Numbered from the stretch's first letter, positions 22,954 to 32,577 are shown. The stretch is DNA of 42,850 nt from Gemmatimonadota bacterium (GCA_026706345.1 JAPOYX010000109.1:1-42850), one strand, 5' to 3'. Made by a program: numbers and translations. Notes: generated from the letters alone by a model not told the origin.

Positions 22954-25770
22954 TCACGAACAACCGCTCGTCGATCCGCACTCACGGCACACGTAGCACG
23001 AACCGTTGCGGGTCATCAGGCTGCCGCAGTCCGAGCAGGACGGCGCGTCGGCCTGGGCTACATAGACCTCGTGTTCCTGGTTCTCCTGCGCGGTCATCGT
23101 CTGATCCATGGCGTTCGAATGCATGGTGTTGTCCATGTCCTTGTCCGCCACGATCTCCGAATGGCTGTCCTCGGGCAGGAACTTCACCGCGAGCCACCGG
23201 AAGATGTAATCGGTGATGGACTTGGCCATGGGCACTTCTTTACTACCCGTGAATCCGGCCGGTTCGAACCGCATGTGGCTGAACTTTCGGATCAGGCTTT
23301 CCAGCGGCACGCCGTACTGCAGCGACACGGATATGGCCGTGGCGAAGGCGTCCATCATGCCGGATACCGTGCTGCCTTCCTTGGACATCCTGAGAAAGAT
23401 CTCGCCGGGCTGGCCGTCTTCGAAGAGGCCGACGGTCAGGTAGCCCTCGTGGCCGGCTATGCTGAACTTGTGCGTGATCGCCTCGCGCTCGTCCGGCAAC
23501 CGCCGGCGAACGGGCTGGACCTCGGCGCCCTCTTCTTCGTTCTCCGAAGCCTTGGTGCTGAGCGGCTGGGTGCGCTTGGAACCGTCGCGGTAGATGGCCA
23601 GGGCCTTGAGCCCCATCTTGCCGCCCTGCAGGCACACGTTCATGACGTCTTCGACCGTGGCCTCGTTGGGGAGGTTGACCGTCTTGGAAATGGCGCCCGA
23701 AATGAAGGGCTGCGCCGCCGCCATCATCTTCACGTGTCCCATGTGGTGGATGGAACGGCTTCCGTTCTCGGTCCGGAACGCGCAGTCGAAGACCGGCAGG
23801 TGTTCCTGGAGCAGGTGGGGCGCGCCCTCGATGGTCCCGTGCTCATCGATGTAATGGACGATTCGCTCGATCTGCGGCTTGGAGTAACCCAGTTTCTCCA
23901 GGGCGGAATACACGGTGCGGTTCACGATCTTCATCGTGCCGCCGCCCACCAGGCGCTTGTACTTGACCAGGGCGATGTCGGGCTCGATTCCCGTCGTGTC
24001 GCAGTCCATCATGAAGGCGATGGTTCCCGTGGGCGCGAGCACCGTGGCCTGGCTGTTCTTGTACCCGTGCTTCTTGCCATGGGCGAGCGCATTGTCCCAC
24101 GCGGTGCGCGCGGCGTCCAGCAGGTTCTTGTCCACCATCTCCGCCTGGATGTCGTCCACCGCGTCCCGGTGCTTCTGCATGACCCGCAGCATGGGCTCGT
24201 TGTTGACCTCATAGCCTTCGAAAGTACCCAGGTTTTCGGCGAGCTCCGAGGACCGGTAGTATCCCTGCCCGGTCATCAGCGCCGTGATGGCGCCCGCGAA
24301 GGCGCGTCCCCCGTCGCTGTCGTAGGGCAGGCCCATGGCCATGAGCAGCGCGCCGAGATTGGCGTAGCCCAGTCCCAGCTGCCGGAAGGCGCGGGCGTTC
24401 ACGCCGATCTTTTCCGTGGGATAGCTCGCGTTGTCGACGATGATGTCCTGCGCCATGATCATGATGTTGACCGTGTGGATGAACCCCACCACGTCGAAGG
24501 TGCCTTCGTCGGTCAGGTACTTGAGCAGGTTGATGGAGGCCAGGTTGCACGCGCTGTTGTCCAGGTGCATGTACTCGGAACAGGGATTGCTGGCGTTGAT
24601 GCGGTCCGTGTTGGCGCAGGTGTGCCAGTCGTTGATGGTCGTATCGTACTGCATGCCGGGGTCGCCGCACTGCCACGCCGCTTCCGCTATCCAGGACATG
24701 ACGTCCGTCGCCTTCAGGCTCTCGATCGGCTTCTTCTTGGTGATCGACTGGAGCGTCCAGTCCTCGTCCTTTTCCACTGCGTCCAGGAAGTCGTCCGTCA
24801 CCCGCACGGAGTTGTTGGCGTTCTGGAATTGGATGGAGCTCCAGGCGTCGCCGTTCAGGGTCATGTCCCAGCCGGCGTCGCCGAGGGCGTAGGCCTTGCG
24901 CTCCTCGTTCGCCTTGCACCAGATGAACTCCACCACGTCGGGATGATCGATGTCCAGGACGACCATCTTGGCCGCCCGCCGGGTCTTGCCCCCCGACTTG
25001 ATGGATCCGGCCACCGAATCGGCCGCCCGCATGAAGGAGACCGGCCCGGAGGCCTGGCCGCCCGAAGAGAGGATCTCTTTGGACGAGCGGATCCGGGACA
25101 GGTTCACCCCGGCCCCCGAACCGCCCTTGAAGATCATGCCTTCGACCTTGCACCACTCGAGGATGGATTCCATGGAGTCGTCGACCGAAAGGATGAAGCA
25201 CGCCGAGCACTGGGGCGTGTCCTCGACGCCCACGTTGAACCACACCGGACTGTTGAAGGTGGCGCGCTGATGGAGGATGATCTGTTTCAGTTCGTTGTGG
25301 AAGGTGTCGGCGTCTTCCTCCGATGCGAAGTAACCCTGGGCGCGTCCCCAGCCCGCGATCGTGTCCGCCACGCGGTCGATCATGTGCTTGACGCTGTTTT
25401 CGCGCTTCGGCGTGCCGAGGGGGCCGCGGAAATACTTGGACACGACGACGTTGGTGGCCAGTTGCGACCAGTCGGCAGGGATCTCCACGTCCTTCTGCTC
25501 GAAGACGACATCGCCGCCGTCTCCCGCGATGGTGGCCGTCCGCTTCTCCCATTCCACCCCTTCATAGGGATCGACGCCCGGATTGCTGTACAGGCGCTCG
25601 ACGGCCAGGCCGCCATCCTTGAGCGGCACTTCAGCGACCGGCACTTCAGCGACCGGCGCGTCGACGGCGGACGCGTCTTCAACAGACACGCCGGCGGCAG
25701 ATTCCTCCGTATCTTCGATCATGAGATCGGGATCATCTTTTAGTTTTAAACCCAGTCTTTCTGTAGCCAT
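22954..25770 (-). CDS. nrdJ: Class II (adenosylcobalamin-dependent) ribonucleotide reductase
   Basis: A 938-residue B12-dependent reductase that converts ribonucleotides to deoxyribonucleotides without needing oxygen. C188 and C191 (QCSACFIL) lie at the redox-Cys strand, and C397 and E399 in SNPCSEYMHL form the finger loop with the radical Cys and catalytic Glu. APTGTIAFMMDCDTTGIEP and the C-terminal Cys-rich tail (CSDCGSLMTRNGSCYVC) with a zinc-ribbon pattern are typical of the NrdJ vitamin-B12 subfamily. The first 50 residues are acidic and low-complexity, with a 15-base duplication (25626-25655) giving VAEVP repeats. The start at 25770 has GAGGGG 6 bases upstream. It follows nrdR by 136 bases and should be under NrdR control. 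Confidence 0.97.
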   Translation of the reverse strand: MATERLGLKLKDDPDLMIEDTEESAAGVSVEDASAVDAPVAEVPVAEVPLKDGGLAVERLYSNPGVDPYEGVEWEKRTATIAGDGGDVVFEQKDVEIPADWSQLATNVVVSKYFRGPLGTPKRENSVKHMIDRVADTIAGWGRAQGYFASEEDADTFHNELKQIILHQRATFNSPVWFNVGVEDTPQCSACFILSVDDSMESILEWCKVEGMIFKGGSGAGVNLSRIRSSKEILSSGGQASGPVSFMRAADSVAGSIKSGGKTRRAAKMVVLDIDHPDVVEFIWCKANEERKAYALGDAGWDMTLNGDAWSSIQFQNANNSVRVTDDFLDAVEKDEDWTLQSITKKKPIESLKATDVMSWIAEAAWQCGDPGMQYDTTINDWHTCANTDRINASNPCSEYMHLDNSACNLASINLLKYLTDEGTFDVVGFIHTVNIMIMAQDIIVDNASYPTEKIGVNARAFRQLGLGYANLGALLMAMGLPYDSDGGRAFAGAITALMTGQGYYRSSELAENLGTFEGYEVNNEPMLRVMQKHRDAVDDIQAEMVDKNLLDAARTAWDNALAHGKKHGYKNSQATVLAPTGTIAFMMDCDTTGIEPDIALVKYKRLVGGGTMKIVNRTVYSALEKLGYSKPQIERIVHYIDEHGTIEGAPHLLQEHLPVFDCAFRTENGSRSIHHMGHVKMMAAAQPFISGAISKTVNLPNEATVEDVMNVCLQGGKMGLKALAIYRDGSKRTQPLSTKASENEEEGAEVQPVRRRLPDEREAITHKFSIAGHEGYLTVGLFEDGQPGEIFLRMSKEGSTVSGMMDAFATAISVSLQYGVPLESLIRKFSHMRFEPAGFTGSKEVPMAKSITDYIFRWLAVKFLPEDSHSEIVADKDMDNTMHSNAMDQTMTAQENQEHEVYVAQADAPSCSDCGSLMTRNGSCYVCRECGSTSGCS

Positions 25771-25906
25771 GCGTGCCCCCTCGAATCACCTTCTTCGATC
25801 TGTAATGATTGACCAATGTGTAGATTGCGTTGGTTGATTGCGCTGATTGTGTATTAAAAAGTAATACCTGATCCATGCGTGTAGACCAGGTACCTGAATC
25901 CTTTGC

Positions 25907-26422
25907 TTAATTCGGATCGGGTTGGTCTTTGACGACCGACTCGGGCTGGTCCTTGACGACCGAAGCCAGCTCCTGCTTCTCCAGTTGCTCGAGCTCTTCC
26001 GCGAATTCGCTCCGGTCCTTGAAATCCCGGTAGACCGAGGCGAAACGCACGTAGGCCACTTCATCGATCTTGCGCAGTTCCCGGATGATGAATTCGCCGA
26101 TCTTGTCGGAAGGGACCTCGCGGTCGTTCAGGTTGCTGACGTAGTATACCACCCGGTCCACGAGTTCGTGCAGTTGATCAGCGGAAATCATGCGTTTCGT
26201 GCAGGCCAGCTTCAGTCCGTGCATGATCTTTCCGCGGTCGAAGACCTCCCGGCGGCCGTCGGATTTCACCACCATCAATTCTTCTTCCTCGATGGCCTCG
26301 TAGGTCGTAAAACGCTTGGCGCAGGACAGACACTCGCGTCGTCTGCGGATGGTTCTTCCGCTCTGGATGGTGCGGGAGTCGACTACATGGCTGTTCAACG
26401 TGCCACACGCAGGACATCGCAT
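25907..26422 (-). CDS. nrdR: Transcriptional repressor NrdR
   Basis: A 171-residue regulator of ribonucleotide reductase genes. The N-terminal zinc ribbon has C3, C6, C31 and C34 (MRCPACGTLN and RRECLSCAKRF), followed by an ATP-cone (ELMVVKSDGRREVFDRGKI to about residue 140, FIIRELRKIDEVAYVRFASVYRDF), which senses ATP/dATP. The C-terminal 25 residues are an extra low-complexity tail with a duplicated SVVKDQP motif. It lies directly upstream of nrdJ on the same strand. Its own leader carries two NrdR boxes, so autoregulation of nrdR-nrdJ is expected. Confidence 0.97.
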   Translation of the reverse strand: MRCPACGTLNSHVVDSRTIQSGRTIRRRRECLSCAKRFTTYEAIEEEELMVVKSDGRREVFDRGKIMHGLKLACTKRMISADQLHELVDRVVYYVSNLNDREVPSDKIGEFIIRELRKIDEVAYVRFASVYRDFKDRSEFAEELEQLEKQELASVVKDQPESVVKDQPDPN

Positions 26423-26474
26423 CTGCGGCGGATCTCCGGTTGTAATTGATTGATAATTTATGAATTAAGAATCA

Positions 26475-26484
26475 CAAGGTGTTG
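26475..26484 (-). promoter_or_regulatory. NrdR box, proximal copy
   Basis: CAAGGTGTTG (26475-26484) inside the near-palindrome TCACAAGGTGTTGTGG fits the NrdR consensus (acaC-w-A-t-A-T-a-T-w-G-tgt) at 7 of the 10 core bases, with good flanks. It is 32 bases from the distal box, the three-helical-turn spacing known for NrdR pairs. Confidence 0.65.
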
Positions 26485-26506
26485 TGGTATAAAACGACGT
26501 AACAAC

Positions 26507-26516
26507 CAAGATATAG
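26507..26516 (-). promoter_or_regulatory. NrdR box, distal copy, over the likely -10
   Basis: CAAGATATAG on the plus strand (CTATATCTTG on the transcribed minus strand) matches the NrdR core at 9 of 10 positions. A weak TTGCAA (26536-26531), 17 bases, TATCTT promoter pair for nrdR overlaps it, which would suit repression. Confidence 0.75.
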
Positions 26517-26530
26517 TATTGCATCGGGGG

Positions 26531-26549
26531 TTGCAAGTATCTTTTGCAA
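26531..26549. repeat. Paired TTGCAA palindromes upstream of nrdR
   Basis: TTGCAA at 26531-26536 and again at 26544-26549, separated by seven bases. This lies just upstream of the distal NrdR box. It could be part of the promoter or a second binding site. Confidence 0.3.
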
Positions 26550-26590
26550 CTATTTTTCTTTTTGTCGTGTAAGTCGTTTTCGTGACCCGT

Positions 26591-26635
26591 AAACAAATAA
26601 AAACGCCCCCCGGTATCATCTGCCGGGGGGCGTTT
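26591..26635 (-). terminator. Rho-independent terminator of the beta-barrel gene
   Basis: A perfect 13-bp stem (26601-26613 with 26623-26635, AAACG-C6-GG paired with CC-G6-CGTTT) with a 9-base loop. Read on the minus strand it is followed by a T-rich run (TTTTTATTTGTTT). It lies 46 bases after the stop of the gene at 26682. Confidence 0.9.
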
Positions 26636-26681
26636 GCAAACGGTTTTCTGATGTCTGAGGCCGTAACTTCAGATCACGGCA

Positions 26682-27254
26682 CTAGGGACTGAACACAAGA
26701 GATACGGTGATCGGTATCCATTTTGTGGCCTCGCCTTCCGTCGCCGCGTGACTGTACCGCGCATCGATGGCCACGCCGATCGAAGGATTGATGGGAATAT
26801 GAACACCTCCCCCTATCGTAAAGCTAAAAACAGTCTCCGTATTACTGATACTGATCGATTCGCCAAGAAGGGAGCCAGTAACCTTCCATTCGCCTCGCGT
26901 CAACCCTATGCCTCCTTGCCCATACACACTTATAGGGGAAGTAGAGGAGCGGAGCATAACTCCGAGGTTCGCACCGGTGAGTTTTACATCTTCGCTCACA
27001 CCGGGGCCTAAGTCTTCTTCCGGACTATATTTGCTGTAGTGACCTTCCAATACCGCATGCAAGTTCTGAAAAACCGGCACAGATGCTCCAGCTCGTATCG
27101 CCGGTCCATTGTTTATTCCCTCGGCGTCTATGGGGATACCCAGACCGCCTCCTACGATAAACGACGGCGAAATCTCCTGGGCATGTACGGTTTTATGCGT
27201 AGATAACGGCACGAGGACAGTCGCGGCCAGGAAGGCAATCGCTGCCTTTCTCAT
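26682..27254 (-). CDS. Outer-membrane beta-barrel protein
   Basis: A 190-residue exported protein. Residues 1-26 are a signal peptide ending THKTVHAQ. The mature part has alternating hydrophobic/polar strands rich in Gly and aromatic residues, for example SFIVGGGLGIPID, AVLEGHYSKYSP, LGVMLRSS, VYGQGGIGLTRGEW and GGGVHIPI, ending in VSLVFSP. This is the pattern of a small eight-stranded OmpA/OmpX-type barrel (OMP_b-brl family). Its function is unknown. The start at 27254 agrees with the signal peptide, and the open frame reaches 30 codons further up into the promoter. It has its own promoter and terminator. Confidence 0.8.
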   Translation of the reverse strand: MRKAAIAFLAATVLVPLSTHKTVHAQEISPSFIVGGGLGIPIDAEGINNGPAIRAGASVPVFQNLHAVLEGHYSKYSPEEDLGPGVSEDVKLTGANLGVMLRSSTSPISVYGQGGIGLTRGEWKVTGSLLGESISISNTETVFSFTIGGGVHIPINPSIGVAIDARYSHAATEGEATKWIPITVSLVFSP

Positions 27255-27315
27255 AAGACTGCTCTTTAGATGAAAAGGGATACAGAAATGAGGAGTGATG
27301 AATGAGTGTATGACA

Positions 27316-27344
27316 AGTATACGTGATTCATCTCGGCATGTCAA
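27316..27344 (-). promoter_or_regulatory. Strong sigma70 promoter for the barrel gene
   Basis: A perfect TTGACA (27344-27339), 17 bases, TATACT (27321-27316; five of six). The leader to the ATG at 27254 is about 55 bases. The 165 bases between it and the permease gene at 27510 show nothing else. Confidence 0.75.
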
Positions 27345-27509
27345 TATGTTTCCGGGGAAATCAAGCAGCTATAAACGCTCGTAAGTCTTTGGAAAAACAG
27401 CTCATGCGAGTTGACTCTACAGGCCAAGATCAACGGTCCAGCAAAAGAACTGCAAGTCGGTTCTGTCGTGCGATATCCAGTGTTTACTATAATCTCGAAA
27501 ATCTCGAAG

Positions 27510-29945
27510 CTACTCCATCCGCAGGGATTCGACCGGATTCGCGGTGGCGGCCCGCAAAGCCTGGAAGCTCACCGTCAGGAGCGCAATGGCCATGGCGATG
27601 GTTCCGGCCAGGATGAAGGTGGTCCAACCCAGGTCTACGCGATAGGCGAAGTTGTCCAGCCAGGTGCTCATCGCAAGATAGGCGACCGGCCAGGCCAGCG
27701 CGTTGGCCAGGATCACGAGCCGGACGAATTCGCTGGACAACAGCGCGATAAGACTGGAGGGAGATGCGCCAAGGACCTTGCGGACCCCGATTTCCTTCGT
27801 GCGCCGTTCCGCGGTGAAGGAGGACAGCCCGACGAGCCCGAGGCAGGCGATGATAACGGCCAGTACGGCGAAGCTTACGAAGATCCTGGCAAAACGCTCC
27901 TCGGCTTCATGCAGGCGCGCAAAGGTGTCCTCCACGAAGAAGTATTCGAAAGCCCAATCGGGATTTACTTCATGCCATGCTTCCTCGATCGCCGAAAGCC
28001 CTTCCGACATGCGACCGGCATCGATTTTGATCATGGCGTAACCGCCCGGATAGTTCGGAAACAGCACCAGCGGTTCGATGGGTTCGTATAAGGCGGCGTA
28101 GTGGAAATCCCTGACCACGCCTACGATCGACGGCCGCAATTCACCGCGCTCATCGGAATCCGTGATCAGTTCCTGCAACCCTTCGATCTCCTTGCCCAAC
28201 GCCTCGCCGGCGGATGCATAGCCAAGCCGGTCAACGGCCGCTTCGTTGACTACGACCGCACCCGTCGCCGTCCAATCGCCGGTGAACGCGGAATCGAAGT
28301 TCCGACCCGCCACCAGTTCGATGCCGAAAATCTCGATGAAATCATCGTCTACCCAGGCCTGGTACATATCAATCGTCGATGATTCGTCCTGGCCCCGTCT
28401 GCGCGCCTTGATCGGCGCCGCGGCGTTCTTGTGCCCGGGAAGAAGGAAATTCATAGAGACGTTCGTCACCGCAGGTATCTCCTTCAGCCGCGCTTTGTAA
28501 ACGCTGGATTTTACGACCACCGGCGCGAAGGTCTGAGGCACCGCGACGACCTGGTCGGAATTGAGCCCCATGTTCCGTGCGCGTATGAAATCGAGCTGGC
28601 TGTAGACCACGCCGGTGCAGATGATCAGGGCGATCGAAATCACGAACTGGCCCACGACCAGGACCCGGCGGATCGTCACGTTTCCGGCGCCCGGGGAGCG
28701 CAGGCCGCTCAGCGCCCGGACCGGTGCGAGTCCGGACAGGTAAAGGGCCGGATAGCTTCCCGAGACGAATCCCACCACGGCGCCGATCGCCACGACGGCA
28801 CCCAGGGCGAACCAGGTGGTATCGGCATCCAGGGACAGGGATTTGCCCGTGAGCAGGTTGAACCACGGCAGGCTCAGCAAGGCAAGCAGAAGGGCAACGC
28901 AGACCGCAAGCCCGGTCATGATCATGGACTCGCTGATGAACTGCCGGATCACCTGGCCCCTGGCCGCGCCGAAGGTCTTTCTCAGGCCGATTTCCGCCGC
29001 CCTTCCCGCGGACCGTGCGGTGGCCAGGTTCATAAAGTTGATACACGCGATGAGGATGATGAATACGGCGATGGCGCCGAAGAGGTAGACGTACCGGACA
29101 TCGCTGTTCGGGGCCAGCTCCCGCTCGAGATGAGAGTGGAGGTGTATATCCGTGACCGGCTGCAGCCTCAAGGTCAATGTCGAAGATTCACCGTCATATC
29201 GGTCGCCCACGTACTTCTCCACGAAGTCGGGCAGTTTGGCTTCCAGTTCACCCGGATCGCTGCCCTCGCGAAGCAGGACGTAGCTGTACGACTTGCGCCA
29301 GTCCCACACGTCGGCCGGATTGGGCGAGTAGTGCTCCTGGATCCGGAACGCCGCGAGTATGTCGAATCCGAAGTGCGTGTTGGCGGGCAGGTCCCGCATG
29401 ACGCCGGTCACCTCGAAGTGGAAGGATCCTTCGGCGTCCAGGATCTTGCCCATGGGATTCTCGTCGCCGAAGTATTTCCGGGCGATGGACTCCGACAGTA
29501 CGACTTTGTCGATACCGGCCAGGGCCGTCCGGGGATCGCCGGTTATCAGCGGCACGTCGAACACGTTGAAGACCGACGAGTCGGCCAGGTAGAAGTTCCG
29601 TTCGTAGAAACCCCGGTCCCCGTACTTGATCATCCAGGCGTTGCCGGGCGGTACGAAACGCACCATGTCTTCCACTTCGGGGAAATCCTCGCGCATGAAC
29701 TTGACCGTGGGCATCATCACTTCGGCGGTCCGGATCACCTGGTCGCGGTCCCGCTCTTCCGAGATCACGCGGTAGATGCGGTCCGCCTTCTCATGATACC
29801 GGTCGTAACTAAGCTCGTCGCGGATGTACAGAAGGATGAGGAGCGCGCACGCGATCCCGAGCGCCAGGCTCATCACGTTGATGGACGCATAGCCCTTCTG
29901 GCGATTCAGATGGCGCACGGCCACCGTCAGGTAGTTACGGAACAT
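27510..29945 (-). CDS. MacB/FtsX-type ABC permease, paralogue 1 (downstream copy)
   Basis: An 811-residue inner-membrane permease with two MacB-periplasmic-core plus FtsX units in one chain, about eight helices. TM1 is INVMSLALGIACALLILLY. A periplasmic domain follows (to about residue 280), then FtsX helices with INFMNLATARSAGRAAEIG-type sequence, a second core starting after QFVISIALIICTGVVYSQ, and a final FtsX block GLSSFTAERRTKEIGVRKVL. It ends NPVESLRME. Such chains move macrolides, lipoproteins or peptides with an ATPase partner, but none is encoded here. It is one of three tandem paralogues, and 143 bases with a 24-base repeat separate it from the next. Confidence 0.92.
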   Translation of the reverse strand: MFRNYLTVAVRHLNRQKGYASINVMSLALGIACALLILLYIRDELSYDRYHEKADRIYRVISEERDRDQVIRTAEVMMPTVKFMREDFPEVEDMVRFVPPGNAWMIKYGDRGFYERNFYLADSSVFNVFDVPLITGDPRTALAGIDKVVLSESIARKYFGDENPMGKILDAEGSFHFEVTGVMRDLPANTHFGFDILAAFRIQEHYSPNPADVWDWRKSYSYVLLREGSDPGELEAKLPDFVEKYVGDRYDGESSTLTLRLQPVTDIHLHSHLERELAPNSDVRYVYLFGAIAVFIILIACINFMNLATARSAGRAAEIGLRKTFGAARGQVIRQFISESMIMTGLAVCVALLLALLSLPWFNLLTGKSLSLDADTTWFALGAVVAIGAVVGFVSGSYPALYLSGLAPVRALSGLRSPGAGNVTIRRVLVVGQFVISIALIICTGVVYSQLDFIRARNMGLNSDQVVAVPQTFAPVVVKSSVYKARLKEIPAVTNVSMNFLLPGHKNAAAPIKARRRGQDESSTIDMYQAWVDDDFIEIFGIELVAGRNFDSAFTGDWTATGAVVVNEAAVDRLGYASAGEALGKEIEGLQELITDSDERGELRPSIVGVVRDFHYAALYEPIEPLVLFPNYPGGYAMIKIDAGRMSEGLSAIEEAWHEVNPDWAFEYFFVEDTFARLHEAEERFARIFVSFAVLAVIIACLGLVGLSSFTAERRTKEIGVRKVLGASPSSLIALLSSEFVRLVILANALAWPVAYLAMSTWLDNFAYRVDLGWTTFILAGTIAMAIALLTVSFQALRAATANPVESLRME

Positions 29946-29999
29946 GGCGCACTCGCTTTATCTGATGGGCGAAAAAACGAAAACACGCGTTCTGCCGCG

Positions 30000-30066
30000 T
30001 CCTGCGTCGGAATGGACCGCGTCACGCGTCGGGATCTACGCATCCTGCGTCGGAATGGACCGCGTC
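30000..30066. repeat. 24-bp direct repeat between permease paralogues 1 and 2
   Basis: A 24-base segment occurs at 30000-30023 and 30043-30066 (period 43), with further partial copies of a CTGCGTCGG core. It lies in the 143-base gap. No ribosome-binding site or terminator is contained in it. Confidence 0.75.
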
Positions 30067-30088
30067 CTGCGTCGGTATTTTCCGCGCC

Positions 30089-32536
30089 CTATTCGGTCCG
30101 TAGAGACTCGACGGGATTGGCGGTGGCCGCCCGCACGGCCTGGTAACTCACCGTCAGGAGGGCGAGCGCGAGGGCAAGCGCGGCGGCCAGAACGAAGGTC
30201 ATCCCGTCCAGGGCGACACGGTACGCGAAATCGTCGAGCCAACGATTCATCGCGAAATAGGCGGCTGGCCAGGCGATTACGTTGGCCACGATCACGAGCC
30301 GGACGAATTCCCCCGACATCAACCCGATCAAGTTCGGCGTGGACGCGCCAAGAACCTTGCGCACTCCGATTTCCTTCGTGCGCCGTTCCGCGGTGAAGGA
30401 GGAGAGGCCCACGAGACCAAGGCAGGCGATAAACACGGCCAGTGCGGCGAAACTGACGAAAATCCTGCCGAAGCGCTGCTCGGATTCGTAGAGACGCGCA
30501 TAAGTGTCTTCCACGAAAAAGTATTCGAAGGCGAAGTCCGGGTTCAGGTCTCTCCATGCTTCGTCGATCGCCGACAGGCCTTCCGGAAGTTGATTGGCAC
30601 TGATCTTGACGACCACGTGGCTGTCGTCGGACTCGGGAAAGAGTACCAGAGGTTCTATCGGTTCATGCAGCGAAGCGTAGTGGAAGTCTTTCACGACGCC
30701 GACGATACTGCGCGGTTCCGCGGTTTCCTCATCGAAACCGTGTCGCTCGTCAAAAACCCAGTCAAACCGACCATCCAGGGCTTCCTCGGCGGAACCGTAA
30801 CCCAGCCGGGAAACGGCGGCTTCGTTTAATATCGTCCCGCCGCCCGCTCCATACCAGTCGGCGACGTACGCGCGATCGAAGAACCTGCCGGCGGCCAGTT
30901 CCATGCCGAACGTATCGAAAAACATGTCGTCCGTCCAGGCCTGGTTCATCTCGATCTTGGCGTCATCACCTTCGCCCGATCTGCGCACAACGGCGGTGAT
31001 CACGGCGTTCTTGTGAAAAGGCAGGATAAAGGTAGCCGTGGCATCCTCCACGTGCGGACTTTCCCGCACCCGCTGCCTATATAGTCGCGCCTTTTCAATG
31101 ACCGGGGTAAACGTCAGCGGCACGGCGACGAGCCGTTCCGTGTCCATACCCAGGTTCCGGTTTCGGAGGTAGTTGAGCTGGTCGTACACGACGCCTGTGC
31201 AGATGATCAGGGCGATCGAGATCACGAACTGGCCCGCGACCAGCGTTCTGCGCATGCCCACGTTTCCGGCGTCTCCGGACAACGCGCCCTTCAGGGTATC
31301 GATCGGAGTGAGTCCGGACAGGTAAAGCGCGGGATAGCTTCCCGATATCAGCCCGACCACGATGCCGGTCACCGTCGCGGAGCCCAGGATGAACCACGCA
31401 GTATCCGCGCCCAGTGAAATGGTTTTGCCTGATACCAGGCTGAACCAGGGCAACCCGATCACCACCGACAGCACCGCGATGCATACCGCCAGGCCACTCA
31501 TGATCAGGGATTCGCTCAGGAACTGCCGCATCACCTGGCCCCGGGCCGCGCCGAAGACCCTGCGCAAACCGATTTCCCGGGCCCGGCCCGCGGATCGGGC
31601 GGTCGCCAGGTTCATGAAGTTGATGCAGGCGATGAGGATGATAAAAACGGCGATGGCGGCGAAGAGGTATACGTACCGGATGTCGCTGTTCGGCGTCAGT
31701 TCCCGCTCGAGTCGGGAATGAAGGTGGATGTCCGTCACGGGCTGCAGCCGGTAGGTCAGCGATGACGTTTCACCGTCGTGGATATCACCGACGTACTTCT
31801 CCACGAAAGCGGGCAACCTGGCTTCCAGTGCGGCCGGATCGCTTCCCTCCCTGAGCAGGACGTAGCTGTGAGACTTGCGCCAGCCCCAGTCGTCGAGCGA
31901 CTGCTCTGTAAACGCCTCCTGGATCCGGAATGACGCGAGTATGTCGAATCCGAGGTGCGTATTGGACGGCAGGTCCGCCATGACGCCGGTCACTTCAAGA
32001 TGAAAGGTCCCTTCGGCGTCCAGGATCTTCCCCATGGGATTCTCCTCGCCGAAGTATTTCCGGGCGACGGACTCGGACAGCACGACCCTGTCGTTTCCGC
32101 TCAGCGCGGTCCGGGGATTGCCTGCCAGAAGCGGGACGTCAAAGACGTTGAATACCGAAGAGTCGGCCAGGTAAAAAGACCGTTCGTTGAATCTCCTGTC
32201 GCCGTACTTGACCATCCAGGCGTTCACGGGAGGGTTGAAGCGCACCATGTCTTCCACCTCGGGGAAGTCTTGGCGCATGAACCTGGCCGTAGGCGTCATG
32301 ACTTCGGCGGACCGTATGGAACGGACAACCCCGCCGCCCTGCCGTTCCTCCGAGATCACGCGGTAGATGCGGTTCGCATTTTCGTGAAACCGGTCATAGC
32401 TCAACTCGTCCCGGATATAGAGCATGATGAGCAGGCAACACGCGATCCCGAGCGCCAGGCTCATCACGTTGATGAACGAGTAACCCTTCCTGCGACTCAG
32501 ATGCCGGACGGCAACCGTGAAGTAGTTTCTGAACAT
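30089..32536 (-). CDS. MacB/FtsX-type ABC permease, paralogue 2 (middle copy)
   Basis: An 815-residue permease with the same order of parts as its neighbours: TM1 with INVMSLALGIACCLLIMLYI, a periplasmic core, a first FtsX block (NLATARSAGRAREIGLRRVF), a second core after QFVISIALIICTGVVYDQ and a final FtsX block GLSSFTAERRTKEIGVRKVL. It is highly similar to both flanking copies (many long identical stretches by eye), so the array arose by tandem duplication. It starts at the ATG at 32536, 41 bases after the stop of paralogue 3. No ATPase or membrane-fusion gene is adjacent. Confidence 0.92.
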   Translation of the reverse strand: MFRNYFTVAVRHLSRRKGYSFINVMSLALGIACCLLIMLYIRDELSYDRFHENANRIYRVISEERQGGGVVRSIRSAEVMTPTARFMRQDFPEVEDMVRFNPPVNAWMVKYGDRRFNERSFYLADSSVFNVFDVPLLAGNPRTALSGNDRVVLSESVARKYFGEENPMGKILDAEGTFHLEVTGVMADLPSNTHLGFDILASFRIQEAFTEQSLDDWGWRKSHSYVLLREGSDPAALEARLPAFVEKYVGDIHDGETSSLTYRLQPVTDIHLHSRLERELTPNSDIRYVYLFAAIAVFIILIACINFMNLATARSAGRAREIGLRRVFGAARGQVMRQFLSESLIMSGLAVCIAVLSVVIGLPWFSLVSGKTISLGADTAWFILGSATVTGIVVGLISGSYPALYLSGLTPIDTLKGALSGDAGNVGMRRTLVAGQFVISIALIICTGVVYDQLNYLRNRNLGMDTERLVAVPLTFTPVIEKARLYRQRVRESPHVEDATATFILPFHKNAVITAVVRRSGEGDDAKIEMNQAWTDDMFFDTFGMELAAGRFFDRAYVADWYGAGGGTILNEAAVSRLGYGSAEEALDGRFDWVFDERHGFDEETAEPRSIVGVVKDFHYASLHEPIEPLVLFPESDDSHVVVKISANQLPEGLSAIDEAWRDLNPDFAFEYFFVEDTYARLYESEQRFGRIFVSFAALAVFIACLGLVGLSSFTAERRTKEIGVRKVLGASTPNLIGLMSGEFVRLVIVANVIAWPAAYFAMNRWLDDFAYRVALDGMTFVLAAALALALALLTVSYQAVRAATANPVESLRTE

Positions 32537-32577
32537 GGAAAAATGATACCGTGTCTACAACGGACGAGAGATGCGAT

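Noticed and set aside
23255-23275. GGTTCGAACC-like sequence suggesting a tRNA T-loop
   Set aside because: It lies inside nrdJ and has no matching acceptor, D or anticodon arms. No tRNA is found in the window.
22909-25743. A 944-codon open frame on the plus strand opposite nrdJ
   Set aside because: It mirrors the GC-rich third positions of nrdJ, has no recognisable domain, and nrdJ itself is beyond doubt.
28431-30146. Long plus-strand frame opposite permease 1
   Set aside because: Compositional shadow of the permease; similar shadows appear opposite the other two copies, with no family pattern.
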